DNA from: Vibrio amylolyticus
GTDB lineage: Bacteria; Pseudomonadota; Gammaproteobacteria; Enterobacterales; Vibrionaceae
Assembly: GCF_023145695.1 (NCBI RefSeq)
Contig: NZ_JAJHVV010000006.1
Span: 186,001-250,000, forward strand
Reading direction: 5' to 3'
DNA length: 64,000 bases
In this document: positions 32,845 through 43,383 of the stretch, in pieces
Numbering within the stretch: position 1 is the first letter of the stretch
Layout of the letters: each line of letters opens with the position of its first letter
Made by a program: the position numbers and the translations under genes
The notes under the pieces: generated by a model
The model's database searches: none
The model's input: the letters and a program-made list of their open reading frames with translations, nothing else
Told to the model about the DNA's origin: nothing

Positions 32845-32952
32845 GCCCAACGCCACTTTGTTAGATGAAGGTGGTGATCCTACACATCTTTAATGTGATT
32901 CTTAGCAGCTAAAAATAGCTGATTAAATGTTTAACCATAGGTGTTTAGATAC

Positions 32953-33081
32953 ATGAGAAAAATAACCTCACAACCATTAATTCTTTATGGGAAGTTGCCA
33001 TTCAAATATATCTACCTTTTCTTGTCTTCTTATGTGTTGGTCATGTGCGGCTTTTTATTTGCGATGGAAGGATTGAGTTGA
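32953..33081 (+). CDS. Possible 42-residue single-helix membrane protein
   Basis: Short frame with a basic N-terminus (MRKITSQPLILYGKLPFK) and one strongly hydrophobic helix (YIYLFLSSYVLVMCGFLFA) ending MEGLS. It ends 16 bases before the MscS-like gene and could be translationally linked to it. The ribosome-binding site is weak. Small helical proteins often associate with larger membrane proteins; that is speculation here. Confidence 0.35.
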   Translation: MRKITSQPLILYGKLPFKYIYLFLSSYVLVMCGFLFAMEGLS

Positions 33082-33097
33082 AAGGAAGTAAATTTAT

Positions 33098-34939
33098 ATG
33101 AACCTAGCTCGTATCTCTTTACTAAATCAAAGGCCAATGATGCTAACTCGACTATTAACTCTTTTCTTTGCTATCCACATTGTTTTGTATAGTTCATTGG
33201 CTTACAGCCAAGATAAGCTCGGTTTTGTGGACACCGCGACGCCTGAAAGTACTTTGTCGGGCTTTGTTACGTATTCTGAACTCGTAATTAAGTATTGGCA
33301 GCTTGAACAACTTCATTTACCCGAAGCCCAACATGCTTATGCCCAAGTCATTCGAACTATGGATTTGTCAAACCTTCCTAACCGCAGTCGAACTGTGGTC
33401 GTGATGGAAAGAATCATTTTGCTGCATGAGATCCTAGATAGATTAGGTAAAGACGTTCAATTACATTCTTCAGTAATTACATCGCCAACAGATGACTCCA
33501 CGAGCCAGTGGCGTTTAGGAAATACTGATATATTAATTGCCAAGCAAATAGATGGAGATAAAGTCGGCCAATATCTATTTACGACCACTTCCATTAATAG
33601 TTTATCCAAATGGTATCGTTTGATATTAGCGTCTACGGAGAAAAGTGAACATGAGGCTGACTTGTACCATGAGTTTTTAATTCGTCCTGGCCCACTGTTT
33701 TCAACTCCTTTAATCCAGTCTTTACCGGAAAGCTTTAATACCTTATACGCATCGATTCCTCTCTGGCAGTGGTTCGCTTTAGTCAGTGTATTTTTGTTAT
33801 GTCGATTCATGATTAAGGTTAGCTTTTCTCTTGGTGAACGTTGGAACTTACGTTGGTATAGGAATGGGTTGAAATGGCAGGTTGGTCGGCAACTATCTCT
33901 GGTTGGGGTCGTGTTAATCCTGTTTATTACTCGAAAAGTGATTGATGACGGGATATGGATCACCGGGGGGATCTATCAGTTTCTGTCGACTTCATTCTTG
34001 ATAGGGCAGTTTTTCTTTGTGGCTTGGTTAATCATGACCATCTTCAATTACTTCGCTGAGCTGTATGTGTTTAACAAACATGAAGGTAAATATGTCGACG
34101 CCTCTTTAATAACGGTACTCGCGCGCATTTTTGGTGGTCTCACGATCGTTATTCTAGGTATTTATCTAGTTGATTTTATGGGCTTCTCTATTTCCCCAAT
34201 TGTCACGGGTTTAGGGGTGGGCGGTTTAGCGGTGGCTCTCGCCATTCGTCCGGTTTTAGAAAATGTGATTAATGGATTAACTTTGTACGCTGATGGTGGA
34301 ATAAAAATTGGTGAACTGTGCCGTTATGGTAACAATCTAGGGACGATTGAGAGCATAGGGTTACGTTCTACGCGAATTAGAACGCTAGAGCGTTCTTTAA
34401 TTACTATCCCTAATTCCGAGTTTGCCAATATGGAGATTGATAACCTAGAGCGCCGTGATAAACGTCGGATGGATCATCGCTTGAAGTTGCGCTCCGAGTT
34501 GACGCAAGATCAACTCAAACTCCTTGTCGTTGGTATCAGGCGACTGTTGTTACAACACCCCAAACTCGATGACGATCCTGTGAGAGCAAGGTTTGTTGGC
34601 GTCGGTGAATTTGCGATACACATTGATATACTTGCCTATATCATATGCAAAGATCATGACGAGTTTCTTGCTGTGCAAGAAGATGTGATGTTTTCGGTGA
34701 TGCAGCAAGTTGAGGTGGTAGGGGCGCAATTGGCATTTTCTAACCAATATCAACTTGCTCAGGCACTTAAACCTATTGATGATGAACTCAAAGAGAAAGC
34801 GACCGAAACCGTAATGCAGTGGCAAGATAATAATAACTACCCATTTCCTGACTTTAGCTATGAATTTAAAGATGGAATTAAAGACAGTATTATATACCCA
34901 GCGAAAAACTCAGCGGTTCGCGCAAATGGGAATGGTTAA
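33098..34939 (+). CDS. Mechanosensitive channel of the MscS family with periplasmic N-terminal domain
   Basis: A 613-residue protein: signal-like N-terminus (about residues 16-37), a periplasmic domain of about 190 residues, several membrane helices (from about residue 223), then the MscS pore helix and beta domain (ISPIVTGLGVGGLAVALAIRPVLENVINGLTL, followed by RSTRIRTLERSLITIPNSEFANMEIDN). The glycine/alanine-rich pore helix is intact. It would open under membrane tension to release solutes during hypo-osmotic shock. The C-terminal MscS alpha/beta domain is also present. Confidence 0.9.
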   Translation: MNLARISLLNQRPMMLTRLLTLFFAIHIVLYSSLAYSQDKLGFVDTATPESTLSGFVTYSELVIKYWQLEQLHLPEAQHAYAQVIRTMDLSNLPNRSRTVVVMERIILLHEILDRLGKDVQLHSSVITSPTDDSTSQWRLGNTDILIAKQIDGDKVGQYLFTTTSINSLSKWYRLILASTEKSEHEADLYHEFLIRPGPLFSTPLIQSLPESFNTLYASIPLWQWFALVSVFLLCRFMIKVSFSLGERWNLRWYRNGLKWQVGRQLSLVGVVLILFITRKVIDDGIWITGGIYQFLSTSFLIGQFFFVAWLIMTIFNYFAELYVFNKHEGKYVDASLITVLARIFGGLTIVILGIYLVDFMGFSISPIVTGLGVGGLAVALAIRPVLENVINGLTLYADGGIKIGELCRYGNNLGTIESIGLRSTRIRTLERSLITIPNSEFANMEIDNLERRDKRRMDHRLKLRSELTQDQLKLLVVGIRRLLLQHPKLDDDPVRARFVGVGEFAIHIDILAYIICKDHDEFLAVQEDVMFSVMQQVEVVGAQLAFSNQYQLAQALKPIDDELKEKATETVMQWQDNNNYPFPDFSYEFKDGIKDSIIYPAKNSAVRANGNG

Positions 34940-35056
34940 TTAAACAAGCTTTACCGTAGGTGATTATCGCTAATTTGAATTTCTCTAATTCATCGTGTTT
35001 GCCTTCTATTTACTCCAAAGTAGCGTCAAAATATTTAAGCTACTTTGGAGATATCC

Positions 35057-36148
35057 ATGCCTCGTGTTCGTCCTTCACGCATACTTCTTTCTTTTTCTAT
35101 TTTACTTATGTCGACCGGGTGTTCGACCGAAGACTTACCACTGATAGGTGATACGCCTCGCCCTGTCCGTTTGACTGAAGTCCAGCCTGTGGGTCATCAA
35201 GAGATAAGACGTTTTCCTGCTCAGGTCTCTGCATCTAAGGAAGTTGAGCTCGCTTTTAGAGTGGGTGGGGAGGTGGTCGAATTTAACTTAAAACCGTCTC
35301 AACGAGTGACGAAAGGAGAGGTCATTGCTCGACTTGATCAGCGAGATTTTAAAACTGAAGTCGTGTTAAAAACAGCGGAGTTTGATTTAGTCAAAAGGGA
35401 ATTCAATCGAGCGACTCAAATGATGAATCAGAATCTATTGGCTCAAGCGGAGTTTGATGGTATTCAGGCTCGTCTTCAAGTCGCACAAGGTGCTTTGCAA
35501 CTTGCCCAAGATAGATTGAAAGATACGGTCATTACTGCGCCTTACAGTGGCCGAATTGCGACGACTCACATTGAGAACCATCAACAAATACAAGCTCACC
35601 AAGGTATCGTGACTCTGCAAGATCATGAAATGATTGATCTTACTATCCAGTTACCAGAGAGCATTATTAGCCAGATGAATGCTAAAAGAATTGACCCATA
35701 TTACCAACCATTGGCAACGTTTAACGGTTCGTCGGTTTCTTACCCTGTGATTTACAAGCAGCACAAGACGCAAGCAACAACTGGTACACAAAGCTATGAA
35801 GTAACCTTTACTTTGGTCGCGCCAACAGATAATCATACGGTATACCCCGGAATGGGAGCAACGCTTCATCTCGACCTCGATAAAGTTATTATCGATAAAC
35901 AAGAAGTGAAACACTTTGTCGTTCCTGCTAGCGCCATTCTAGACAATGACATGATTGGTCAGTCTCAGGTCTGGGTATTTCATAACGGGCAAGTTTCTCC
36001 GTTAGATATCACCATTCAAGGTGTTTCGTCACGTGGTGCGATTGTTTCAGGAGATCTTTCTCAGAATAGTTATGTGGTGAGCGCGGGTGTCAGCCAATTA
36101 TTTGATGGAATGAGAGTCTCACCCATCGTTCGTGAGCGAGGTTTATAA
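35057..36148 (+). CDS. RND efflux membrane fusion (periplasmic adaptor) lipoprotein
   Basis: Start at 35057 (GGAG seven bases upstream); an upstream TTG is in frame. The 363-residue product has a lipobox (LMSTGC, Cys about residue 22). It then follows the HlyD/AcrA layout: FPAQVSASKEVELAFRVGGEVVEF lipoyl half, an alpha-hairpin with LAQAEFDGIQARLQVAQGAL, the second lipoyl half (DTVITAPYSGRIATTHIE) and a beta-barrel. It joins the RND pump encoded next to an outer-membrane channel. The stop overlaps the pump start by one base (TAATG). Confidence 0.93.
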   Translation: MPRVRPSRILLSFSILLMSTGCSTEDLPLIGDTPRPVRLTEVQPVGHQEIRRFPAQVSASKEVELAFRVGGEVVEFNLKPSQRVTKGEVIARLDQRDFKTEVVLKTAEFDLVKREFNRATQMMNQNLLAQAEFDGIQARLQVAQGALQLAQDRLKDTVITAPYSGRIATTHIENHQQIQAHQGIVTLQDHEMIDLTIQLPESIISQMNAKRIDPYYQPLATFNGSSVSYPVIYKQHKTQATTGTQSYEVTFTLVAPTDNHTVYPGMGATLHLDLDKVIIDKQEVKHFVVPASAILDNDMIGQSQVWVFHNGQVSPLDITIQGVSSRGAIVSGDLSQNSYVVSAGVSQLFDGMRVSPIVRERGL

Positions 36149-39100
36149 TGAACCTGACTAATTACGCACTTAAAAATAAAGTCATTAGCTGGCTAGTGGT
36201 TGCGATCTTATTAGTGGGTGGTGTGCTGTCGTTTCGTGGTTTAGGGCAACTGGAATTCCCTGCATTTCCTATCCCACAAGCTATGGTCAATACAACTTAC
36301 CCTGGTGCGTCGGCAATGCAGGTTGAAGAAGAAGTCACCTTACCGCTTGAGCGTGCAATTTCTGAGCTCGAATATGTCAAAGATGTCGAATCTTTTACCA
36401 GCGCAGGGCTGTCTCAGATCGCGGTGGTGTTGAAAGAGACCATACAAGCAGAACAGCAACCTCAGGTATGGGATGAATTGCGCCGCAAGGTGAATGATAT
36501 TCAACCAAAAATGCCGCCAGGGGTTAATCCATCGCAAGTCATTGATGATTTTAGCGATGTGTATGGCATTCTCTATAACATTACGAGTGATGAGTACAAT
36601 TATCGCGAACTGCAAAATTATGGTGAATACCTTCAACGTGAACTTCTTACCATTAAAGGCGTTAAGAAAGTTAATTTAGCGGGGCTAGTCTCTGAACACA
36701 TTGTGATTGAGATTGCTCAACAAGATCTCAATACGTTGAACCTTGATCCTGCGTGGCTATCTCGTTTGATTCAAAATCAGAATATGGTGTCTAACGGTGG
36801 TGATTTGCTACTTGATGGACAGTCGATACGTATCCATTCTTCTGGTGAGTTCAATGAAATTGAAGCGTTAAAGTCATTTAAATTTAGCCCGCCGGGAAGC
36901 AATGACCTGATCCAATTAGGTGATATCGCAGAGGTAAGCCGCCAGTTTCAGGATAAAGCTTATACCTTGTATCGTAGCAATGGTGAACAAGCCATTTCTC
37001 TTGGGATCTCGTTTGCGAACAGCGTCAATGTGGTTGATGTGAGTGAACGTGTCAGTAATAAATTGTCTGAACTCGATTTTGCTCGCCCAATCGGGATTGA
37101 ATTAAACAAGGTGTACGACCAAGGCGATGCGGTTGATAAATCGGTATCTGACTTTGTGATGAGCCTAGTCGAAGCGGTATTGATTGTTATTGTCGTACTG
37201 TTATTTGCGATGGGCTTGCGTTCTGGCATTTTAATGGGGGCTATTTTATTACTGACTATCCTCGGTACCTTCATTGGAATGAGTATTCTAGGCGTTGAGA
37301 TTCAAATCATTTCACTTGGTGCTTTGATCATTGCACTCGGGATGCTGGTTGATAATGCGATAGTGATAACTGAAGGTGTCTTAATCGGCCTGAAGCGTGG
37401 ATTGACCAAACGTAAAGCCATTGAATCTGTGGTTAAACAGACCCAGTGGCCGCTGCTTGGTGCAACACTGATTGGTATTATTGCATTTGCCCCTATTGGC
37501 TTGTCTGCCGACGCAACGGGGGATTTCTTAGGGTCTTTATTCCAAGTATTAGCGATTTCTTTATTACTAAGTTGGGTGCTTGCTATCACGTTAACGCCGT
37601 TCTTCTGCGAACTGATGTTTAAAGAAGAAATCGCTGAAGGTGAGTCAGAGCATATCGATCCTTATCGAGGGCTGATATTTACCCTGTATCGCACGGTTCT
37701 TAATACCGCACTAAAAAACCGTGTCGCGACTATGGTTATAACTCTGGTCTTGCTTATTTCTGCTGTGATCGGGTTTGGCTCTGTAAAACAAGCCTTTTTT
37801 CCGCCATCGAATACGCCAATTTTCTATGTGGATGTCTGGCTGCAACAAGGCACAGACGTTCGTGAAACCGAACAGCGCCTAAAGCAAATTGAACGTACCG
37901 TGAGTGAGTTTCATGACGTTCATAATGTAACGACCGTCGTCGGTGCGGGCGCTCAACGATTCATATTGACTTATGCCCCTGAAAAATCATACAGCAGTTA
38001 CGGGCAATTGATTGTTGAAGCGAAAGACTTAGCCGCGATCGAAACGATGTTGCCCCAGATGAAATCAAGGCTCGAAAGCCTACATCCGGATATTGATTTT
38101 AAGTTTAAGTTAATGGACTTGGGCCCTGCCCCTGCCGCTAAAGTAGAAGCACGCTTTTATGGTGCGGATCCACAGGTGTTGAGACAACTTGCTGCTCAAG
38201 CGAATGAGATCATGCGTAATGAGCCCAAAGCAACCGCGGTTCGTCACTCATGGCGAGAAAAAACTCAAGTGCTTGAACCGCAACTTGATGGCGCAGCAGC
38301 AAGGCGTGTTGGGATAACCAAGAGTGATCTTGATAGAACCTTGTTACGTAATTTAAATGGTGAGCAAATCGGTTTATTCAGAGATGGCAGTCATATCATG
38401 CCGATTGTGATGCGCGCGCCAGATGAAGAACGTTTTGATATCGACAGATTACCTGAGCTACAAGTGTGGAGCCAAGATCAAAGCCGTTATATCCCAATAA
38501 CACAGGTTGTTTCCGACTTTAGTTTGACGACGGAAGACTCTCTAATTGTTCGTCGTAATTTTAAACGCGTGATTTCCGTTATGGCCGATGTGACGCCATT
38601 TGGTGATGATACAGCTGAGTCTTTACGCCGTTTGGTCGCTCCTCAAATCGAAGCGATTGAACTCCCTCAAGGCTATCATTTTGAGTGGGGCGGTGAATAT
38701 GAAAGTCAGCAAAAGGCGACCAACAACCTAATGGGTTCATTGCCAATGGGATACCTGATCATGTTCTTGATTACGGTCTTGTTATTCAACACCATTCGTC
38801 AGCCTTTGGCTATTTGGTTGACAGTACCACTGGCATTAATTGGTGTGAGTGCGGGCTTACTATTAATGAATATTCCGTTCTCGTTCACGGCATTGCTAGG
38901 ACTATTGAGCTTATCAGGCATGATTGTGAAGAATGGTATTGTGTTGGTGGATCAAATCAATATCGAAACCGATCAAGGTTCAAACCTTAACCGTGCGATT
39001 GTGGATGCGAGTGTGAGTCGCGTGCGACCGGTCTGTATGGCGGCAATTACTACCATGTTAGGTATGATCCCGCTGGTATTTGATGCCTTCTTCCAGTCGA

Positions 39101-39201
39101 TGGCAGTGACCATCATATTTGGACTTGGGTTTGCCACGTTGTTAACATTAATCGTACTGCCTGTGATTTATGCCTTGCTGTATCGAGTAAGCTATCGTTA
39201 A
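36148..39201 (+). CDS. RND-superfamily efflux pump, inner-membrane subunit
   Basis: A 1017-residue protein with 12 expected membrane helices. The N-terminal FPAFPIPQAMVNTTYPGASAMQVEEEVTLPLERA region is the RND porter start. Helix 4 carries GALIIALGMLVDNAIVITEG with the paired acidic residues of the proton relay. Porter repeat two begins NTPIFYVDVWLQQGTDVRETE. Relatives export drugs, dyes or bile-like compounds; substrate not predictable. Closest in style to the VexH/YegN-type HAE1 pumps of Vibrio. Operon with the adaptor; no outer-membrane gene follows, so TolC probably serves. Confidence 0.94.
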   Translation: MNLTNYALKNKVISWLVVAILLVGGVLSFRGLGQLEFPAFPIPQAMVNTTYPGASAMQVEEEVTLPLERAISELEYVKDVESFTSAGLSQIAVVLKETIQAEQQPQVWDELRRKVNDIQPKMPPGVNPSQVIDDFSDVYGILYNITSDEYNYRELQNYGEYLQRELLTIKGVKKVNLAGLVSEHIVIEIAQQDLNTLNLDPAWLSRLIQNQNMVSNGGDLLLDGQSIRIHSSGEFNEIEALKSFKFSPPGSNDLIQLGDIAEVSRQFQDKAYTLYRSNGEQAISLGISFANSVNVVDVSERVSNKLSELDFARPIGIELNKVYDQGDAVDKSVSDFVMSLVEAVLIVIVVLLFAMGLRSGILMGAILLLTILGTFIGMSILGVEIQIISLGALIIALGMLVDNAIVITEGVLIGLKRGLTKRKAIESVVKQTQWPLLGATLIGIIAFAPIGLSADATGDFLGSLFQVLAISLLLSWVLAITLTPFFCELMFKEEIAEGESEHIDPYRGLIFTLYRTVLNTALKNRVATMVITLVLLISAVIGFGSVKQAFFPPSNTPIFYVDVWLQQGTDVRETEQRLKQIERTVSEFHDVHNVTTVVGAGAQRFILTYAPEKSYSSYGQLIVEAKDLAAIETMLPQMKSRLESLHPDIDFKFKLMDLGPAPAAKVEARFYGADPQVLRQLAAQANEIMRNEPKATAVRHSWREKTQVLEPQLDGAAARRVGITKSDLDRTLLRNLNGEQIGLFRDGSHIMPIVMRAPDEERFDIDRLPELQVWSQDQSRYIPITQVVSDFSLTTEDSLIVRRNFKRVISVMADVTPFGDDTAESLRRLVAPQIEAIELPQGYHFEWGGEYESQQKATNNLMGSLPMGYLIMFLITVLLFNTIRQPLAIWLTVPLALIGVSAGLLLMNIPFSFTALLGLLSLSGMIVKNGIVLVDQINIETDQGSNLNRAIVDASVSRVRPVCMAAITTMLGMIPLVFDAFFQSMAVTIIFGLGFATLLTLIVLPVIYALLYRVSYR

Positions 39202-39548
39202 CACGTCAATGTTTAATACCTCTCATTAGAAAAGAACGTCCAGAGTTGTTAAAGATAAAGCTGATGCCAACAATGTTGGTGTCAGCTTTTTCATTTGTGT
39301 ACTTTGAATCAGATGTGTAGGTAATACGTTTTGTCAGATAATTTAGTGCCAACTTATGGGCAATTGATGCGTGAGCAAAGGTAAGTTTTCAGGCAGGAAT
39401 GAAGTTCAAGCGGGCTATTGGAAAATGATTGGGTGTAATTAATAGGGGTAAGCATCGTGGTCGTTGGAACGAAAACAGGAACTCTTTATATTAAATGGCC
39501 CCCACATTGTAGGCTCTCAATCTACAGCGTGGGGTAGATGACACAGAA
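39202..39548. other. Intergenic region after the RND operon
   Basis: Holds a strong terminator at 39258-39292 and otherwise no gene on either strand that I can support. Confidence 0.6.
39258..39292 (+). terminator. Intrinsic terminator of the RND operon
   Basis: A 14-bp stem AAGCTGATGCCAAC / GTTGGTGTCAGCTT (one G-U pair) with a three-base loop, followed by a T run. Confidence 0.9.
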
Positions 39549-40199
39549 TTAAAGCAATGCGCCGATGTCTTGTACGATCTCAGTAATACCGATAGTAAAG
39601 AACTGCACACCCATACAGATAAGCAGAAAACCCATAATTCGGGTAAACGCGTTAATCCCATTTTGGCCCAGTGCTTTAAGTAACGGGTAAGCCATGCTGA
39701 GAATAAAAGCGGCAATTAAGCTAACGACCCCAAATCCAGCTATCACCCCAGTATAAATACTAATTTTTTCTAATTCTTCTTCACTGGATGCGATTTCAGC
39801 GGCAAGGCTAATGATCAGTGCCATTGTACCGGGCCCGCACAGCGATGGAATGGTAAGTGGCACCAATGCGATGGAATCTTGTCCGACACTGCCGTCCATA
39901 CTTTCTGGTTTTGGAAACAGCATGTTGAAGCCAATCGCACAAATGATAATCCCACCACCTAAACGTAAGCTTGGAATGGAAATACTAAATAACTCAAGAA
40001 CAGAAGCGCCAATGAAAAAGGTAATGCACATGGCGATAAATAAATAGAGCCCAACAGTTTTCGCTTGTGAAACGATGTAACTCTTGTCTCGGCCTTTACT
40101 TAAGCCAAGAAGAACGGTGGCAGCAGCTGGCGGGTTCATCATCGGCAACAAGCCGAGAACGGTGAGAGTCAAATAGGTGAATAACGTTTCTAAATGCAT
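39549..40199 (-). CDS. MarC-family integral membrane protein
   Basis: A 216-residue protein with six hydrophobic segments and MarC features: LGLLPMMNPPAAATVLLGLSKG near residue 15, VPLTIPSLCGPGTMALIISLAAE near residue 110 and the terminal FLLICMGVQFFTIGI. The family was once linked to multiple antibiotic resistance, but later work in E. coli did not support that; function remains open. Probably a single-gene unit. Confidence 0.9.
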   Translation of the reverse strand: MHLETLFTYLTLTVLGLLPMMNPPAAATVLLGLSKGRDKSYIVSQAKTVGLYLFIAMCITFFIGASVLELFSISIPSLRLGGGIIICAIGFNMLFPKPESMDGSVGQDSIALVPLTIPSLCGPGTMALIISLAAEIASSEEELEKISIYTGVIAGFGVVSLIAAFILSMAYPLLKALGQNGINAFTRIMGFLLICMGVQFFTIGITEIVQDIGALL

Positions 40200-40301
40200 A
40201 CGGTTCTCTTTAAATTTTGGTGGATTTCTGTGTAATTGGTGGCGTTTAAATTATTAGGAGATGGTTTAATATCGAATCTAAGTAATGACTAAGTAACGAA
40301 G

Positions 40302-41693
40302 CTAAAGAAGCATTAGCTGGGCGAGATACAGAACACTAAAGAATGAAATCGCGTCGGTTAATGTGGTAAGTAGTGGACTGGATAGCATGGCTGGGTCGAG
40401 GTTGACGCGCTTCAGAAGTAGAGGCAAGGCACCACCGATCATGACAGCTAAAGTGGACGATATGGTGTAGGCAGTAGCAACCAGTACCGGTAATAAATGA
40501 CCTTGCTGGCCATGTGTAAACAACATGAGTAGAGCAATAACCAGACCAATAGCTAGACCATTTATAGCGCCAATAGGCAACTCTTTGGCGACGACAAATA
40601 ACCAGTCTTTAGCGGAAATATGCTTAGTCGATAGCTCTCGAATCGAAACGGCAACGGATTGGTTGCCCGCAGCCCCAGATAGATTAGCCACTAAAGGCAA
40701 AACGGCGGCTAATACGGCAACTTGCTCGATAATATGTTCAAAGGAAGCGATGATCGATACGGCGGCGTAGCTCAAGATTACCGACGGAAGTAAAAAGGTG
40801 AGGCGTCGGATATTACGCGGTAATAACGGCATAGTACGAAATTCATCGCCACCAAATATACCGCTTGTTTCACGTTGTTGTTGTTCAGATTTTTCATATA
40901 ACGCCTGGTTTAATTGCGTGTGACCAACAATGCCAATTTGAAAACCGTGTTCGTTGATGACAGGAACGGTAGAGTGTGAGGTAGAGTCGAGCACACTTTT
41001 TAATGATTGGAGATCAAAACTTGCTGGTACGGTGGGAACACCTCTATCAATGTGGTCAATCAATTTGTCCCAAGATTGAGCAAGAAACAATTCTCGAGTT
41101 TTGATTGTACCTAAGTAGTTGCCATGCTTATCGTGCAGGTAAACGTAACGCCATTCGATTCGTTCTGAGCTTTTTTCACCTTCACGCAAGATAGTTTCTA
41201 AGTCGGAAACGGTTGCCCAACTTTCCAGTTTAATGATCTCATTTTTGCAAATACGTCCGACGGAGCCATCAGGAAATGACATCGCAGCTTTTTCTTCGTT
41301 TTCCCAAGTTTCGGGCAGGGAGGATTCAAGGGCTTTATGAAGCGATTTAGGTAAGCTGCGTAATAGAGAGCGGCGAACGTCTGAACGCATATGTAAAAGA
41401 ATGTCTTTTGCACTGTCGATCGGAAGGTTTGAAAATAAAAGAGCACGCTCTGGCTCGGTTAAGTAATCCAGAAAGTCAGCAGCCAAATTCGGCTTTTGAG
41501 TACAGAGCAGCTCCCAAAACCGTGCACACTGTGCGCTGGTGAACTTTCTTATCACAAATGGAAGATTGGTTAGGTTTGCACTTTCTATCTGTTTGATAAT
41601 GCAATCACTCGTACCAGACTGCATTGCTGAAATCAACTCGGAGTACAGTTGCTCTGCTTCTGAGTTAGGTAATGGGACGGTTATTAAGGTCAT
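40302..41693 (-). CDS. mgtE: MgtE-family magnesium/cation transporter
   Basis: A 463-residue protein: an N-terminal superhelical domain (about residues 20-140, including LFSNLPIDSAKDILLHMRSDVRRSLLRSLP), a CBS pair (about 150-275, YVYLHDKHGNYLGTIKTREL and TVPVINEHGFQIGIVG), then five membrane helices with the pore signature PLVANLSGAAGNQSVAVSIREL. MgtE channels admit Mg2+ and are closed by Mg2+ bound to the cytoplasmic domains. Pore residues are present. Only one MgtE is seen here; regulation not visible, since no M-box-like leader stands out in the 250 bases upstream. Confidence 0.92.
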   Translation of the reverse strand: MTLITVPLPNSEAEQLYSELISAMQSGTSDCIIKQIESANLTNLPFVIRKFTSAQCARFWELLCTQKPNLAADFLDYLTEPERALLFSNLPIDSAKDILLHMRSDVRRSLLRSLPKSLHKALESSLPETWENEEKAAMSFPDGSVGRICKNEIIKLESWATVSDLETILREGEKSSERIEWRYVYLHDKHGNYLGTIKTRELFLAQSWDKLIDHIDRGVPTVPASFDLQSLKSVLDSTSHSTVPVINEHGFQIGIVGHTQLNQALYEKSEQQQRETSGIFGGDEFRTMPLLPRNIRRLTFLLPSVILSYAAVSIIASFEHIIEQVAVLAAVLPLVANLSGAAGNQSVAVSIRELSTKHISAKDWLFVVAKELPIGAINGLAIGLVIALLMLFTHGQQGHLLPVLVATAYTISSTLAVMIGGALPLLLKRVNLDPAMLSSPLLTTLTDAISFFSVLYLAQLMLL

Positions 41694-41949
41694 GATAAAT
41701 GGCTACACTTCAATGTAATTTTGTTTATGGATAACTCGAATAGAGAGGGCTATGAAAGCAATCACCATTGGTGTCAAACTGGCGGGTAGTGATTTGCTTA
41801 TAGTTTATGGTTGTGGGGAGAGGTTGAATATGAATTGGAGAAATTCATAAATGCATGAGTATTCACCTCAAATCTGAGCTTCACTCATCAACGGTATTCT
41901 TGACACGTACAGCTTCGTTGTACTGGTTGAGTAACTTGAGATTAAGAGG

Positions 41950-42879
41950 CTACTTTTCTGGTTGAACTATCTGATCGAAGTAGCTTTGTATTGTTTGGTG
42001 CAGCAGCTGGTTCAGTGGAAAACCACGTTTAGATTGTAGGTATCCGCCGTTTATTTGAATCGTTCTCATCTCTTTAGGAACTTTAGGAAGTGGGTAACAA
42101 CTCAGCTCGGGATCATTATCAGTCACTAACGTACTGCCAAAAGACAAGGCGTCAGAATGTTTTAATTCATTAAGTAACACTCGTATACTGTGAGTTGATA
42201 AAACGATATTAGCTTTATACCCTCTCGCCAAGTAAAAATCTTCAACAGGGGCGCGCTTTGAGTTAATCCCATCAGCCAGTATCCGAGTGATAGGGAGGTG
42301 ATGGATGTCTTCTAGGGCGCTACTCTTACTCAATACTGGATGATCTTTACGAGCAATCAGGCAGAGTTTTATTTCTTTCAAACGGTGCTGATATACCTCT
42401 TGTGGCAATTGGTACTGAGAAAAAAGGAGTAAGTAATCTATTTGACCATTAAGCATTTCATTTAAGCTTTGTTCTTGCCAATAAACCAATTTAAAACTGG
42501 CGACAGGTAACGCTTCTCTTAGAGCACTAAAAATGCCATCTCCCCATTGTTCAAGCATGAAAATGTTCATTGCGACTGATATTTCACCAGTAAATGTTTG
42601 AGGGTCAAAATTTTGATAAGACTCAACGACTTTAACCAATGGTGTGAACATTTCATCGGCCGCTTCGGCAAGTTTTTCGGCAAGTTCTGAAGGTTCGACA
42701 CCATGAGCTTTACGGATAAAAAGCTGATCGCCAAAGGTTTCTCTGAGCTTAGCTAAACCGCGGCTTACACTCGTCTGAGATATTCCTAATCTGTCCGCAG
42801 CTTGATGTGTGTTACGTGTTTCCACAACGGCTTGCAATAGCTTCAGCAGGTTTAAATCTAAATCGCGAAGTTCTTTCAT
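41950..42879 (-). CDS. LysR-family transcriptional regulator
   Basis: A 309-residue protein with the winged helix-turn-helix at about residues 9-68 (LLKLLQAVVETRNTHQAADRLGISQTSVSRGLAKLRE) and an effector domain from about residue 95. The DLDLNLLKLL opening is typical of the NodD/LeuO-like branch. No divergent partner gene is close: the 500 bases beyond its start carry no supported gene. The target is unknown. Confidence 0.88.
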   Translation of the reverse strand: MKELRDLDLNLLKLLQAVVETRNTHQAADRLGISQTSVSRGLAKLRETFGDQLFIRKAHGVEPSELAEKLAEAADEMFTPLVKVVESYQNFDPQTFTGEISVAMNIFMLEQWGDGIFSALREALPVASFKLVYWQEQSLNEMLNGQIDYLLLFSQYQLPQEVYQHRLKEIKLCLIARKDHPVLSKSSALEDIHHLPITRILADGINSKRAPVEDFYLARGYKANIVLSTHSIRVLLNELKHSDALSFGSTLVTDNDPELSCYPLPKVPKEMRTIQINGGYLQSKRGFPLNQLLHQTIQSYFDQIVQPEK

Positions 42880-43383
42880 TGTCAGCTCTTATCTATTGAG
42901 AGACTTCCATTGTAGTGTTCGATGAGAATGACGCAAACATCTTTCTGTTCAATGGTAAGTTTGAGAGCTGAATGGCCAGTTGACGAATATCGAATCCGAG
43001 TAAAAAGTCAGCGGCAGGATAGCGCCATTACATATTTACCAAATGCGCTTTACCTAGTTTGTCAGTTCACAAAGATATTAACTTATGGCAGTTTAGCTAA
43101 AAAATAAGATAGGTCTGTTTTTACATTTTGAATATTTAGGGAGCGATTTTAGCGGCTCGTATTTTTCGAATGGAGGAGAGTGATTTGGAGTGCTGTAAGA
43201 AGAGTGAAAAAACAAATTTGATTTATTGAGCCGCAGGCTGTTTTCTTTATAGAGGAATTAAAGAATAAACAGCGGAACTGATATTTAGTGAGCGAGGGTG
43301 AAACTGAAATGCATGCGACTAAAAAATCGTTCAATTGCGGCTTTGTACTGATTTGTTTTTACTTTACGTTTTACTTCTGCTCA
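42880..43383. other. Intergenic region without a supported gene
   Basis: About 500 AT-rich bases between the LysR gene start and a small unknown gene. Short frames on both strands lack ribosome-binding sites. Nothing recognised. Confidence 0.5.
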
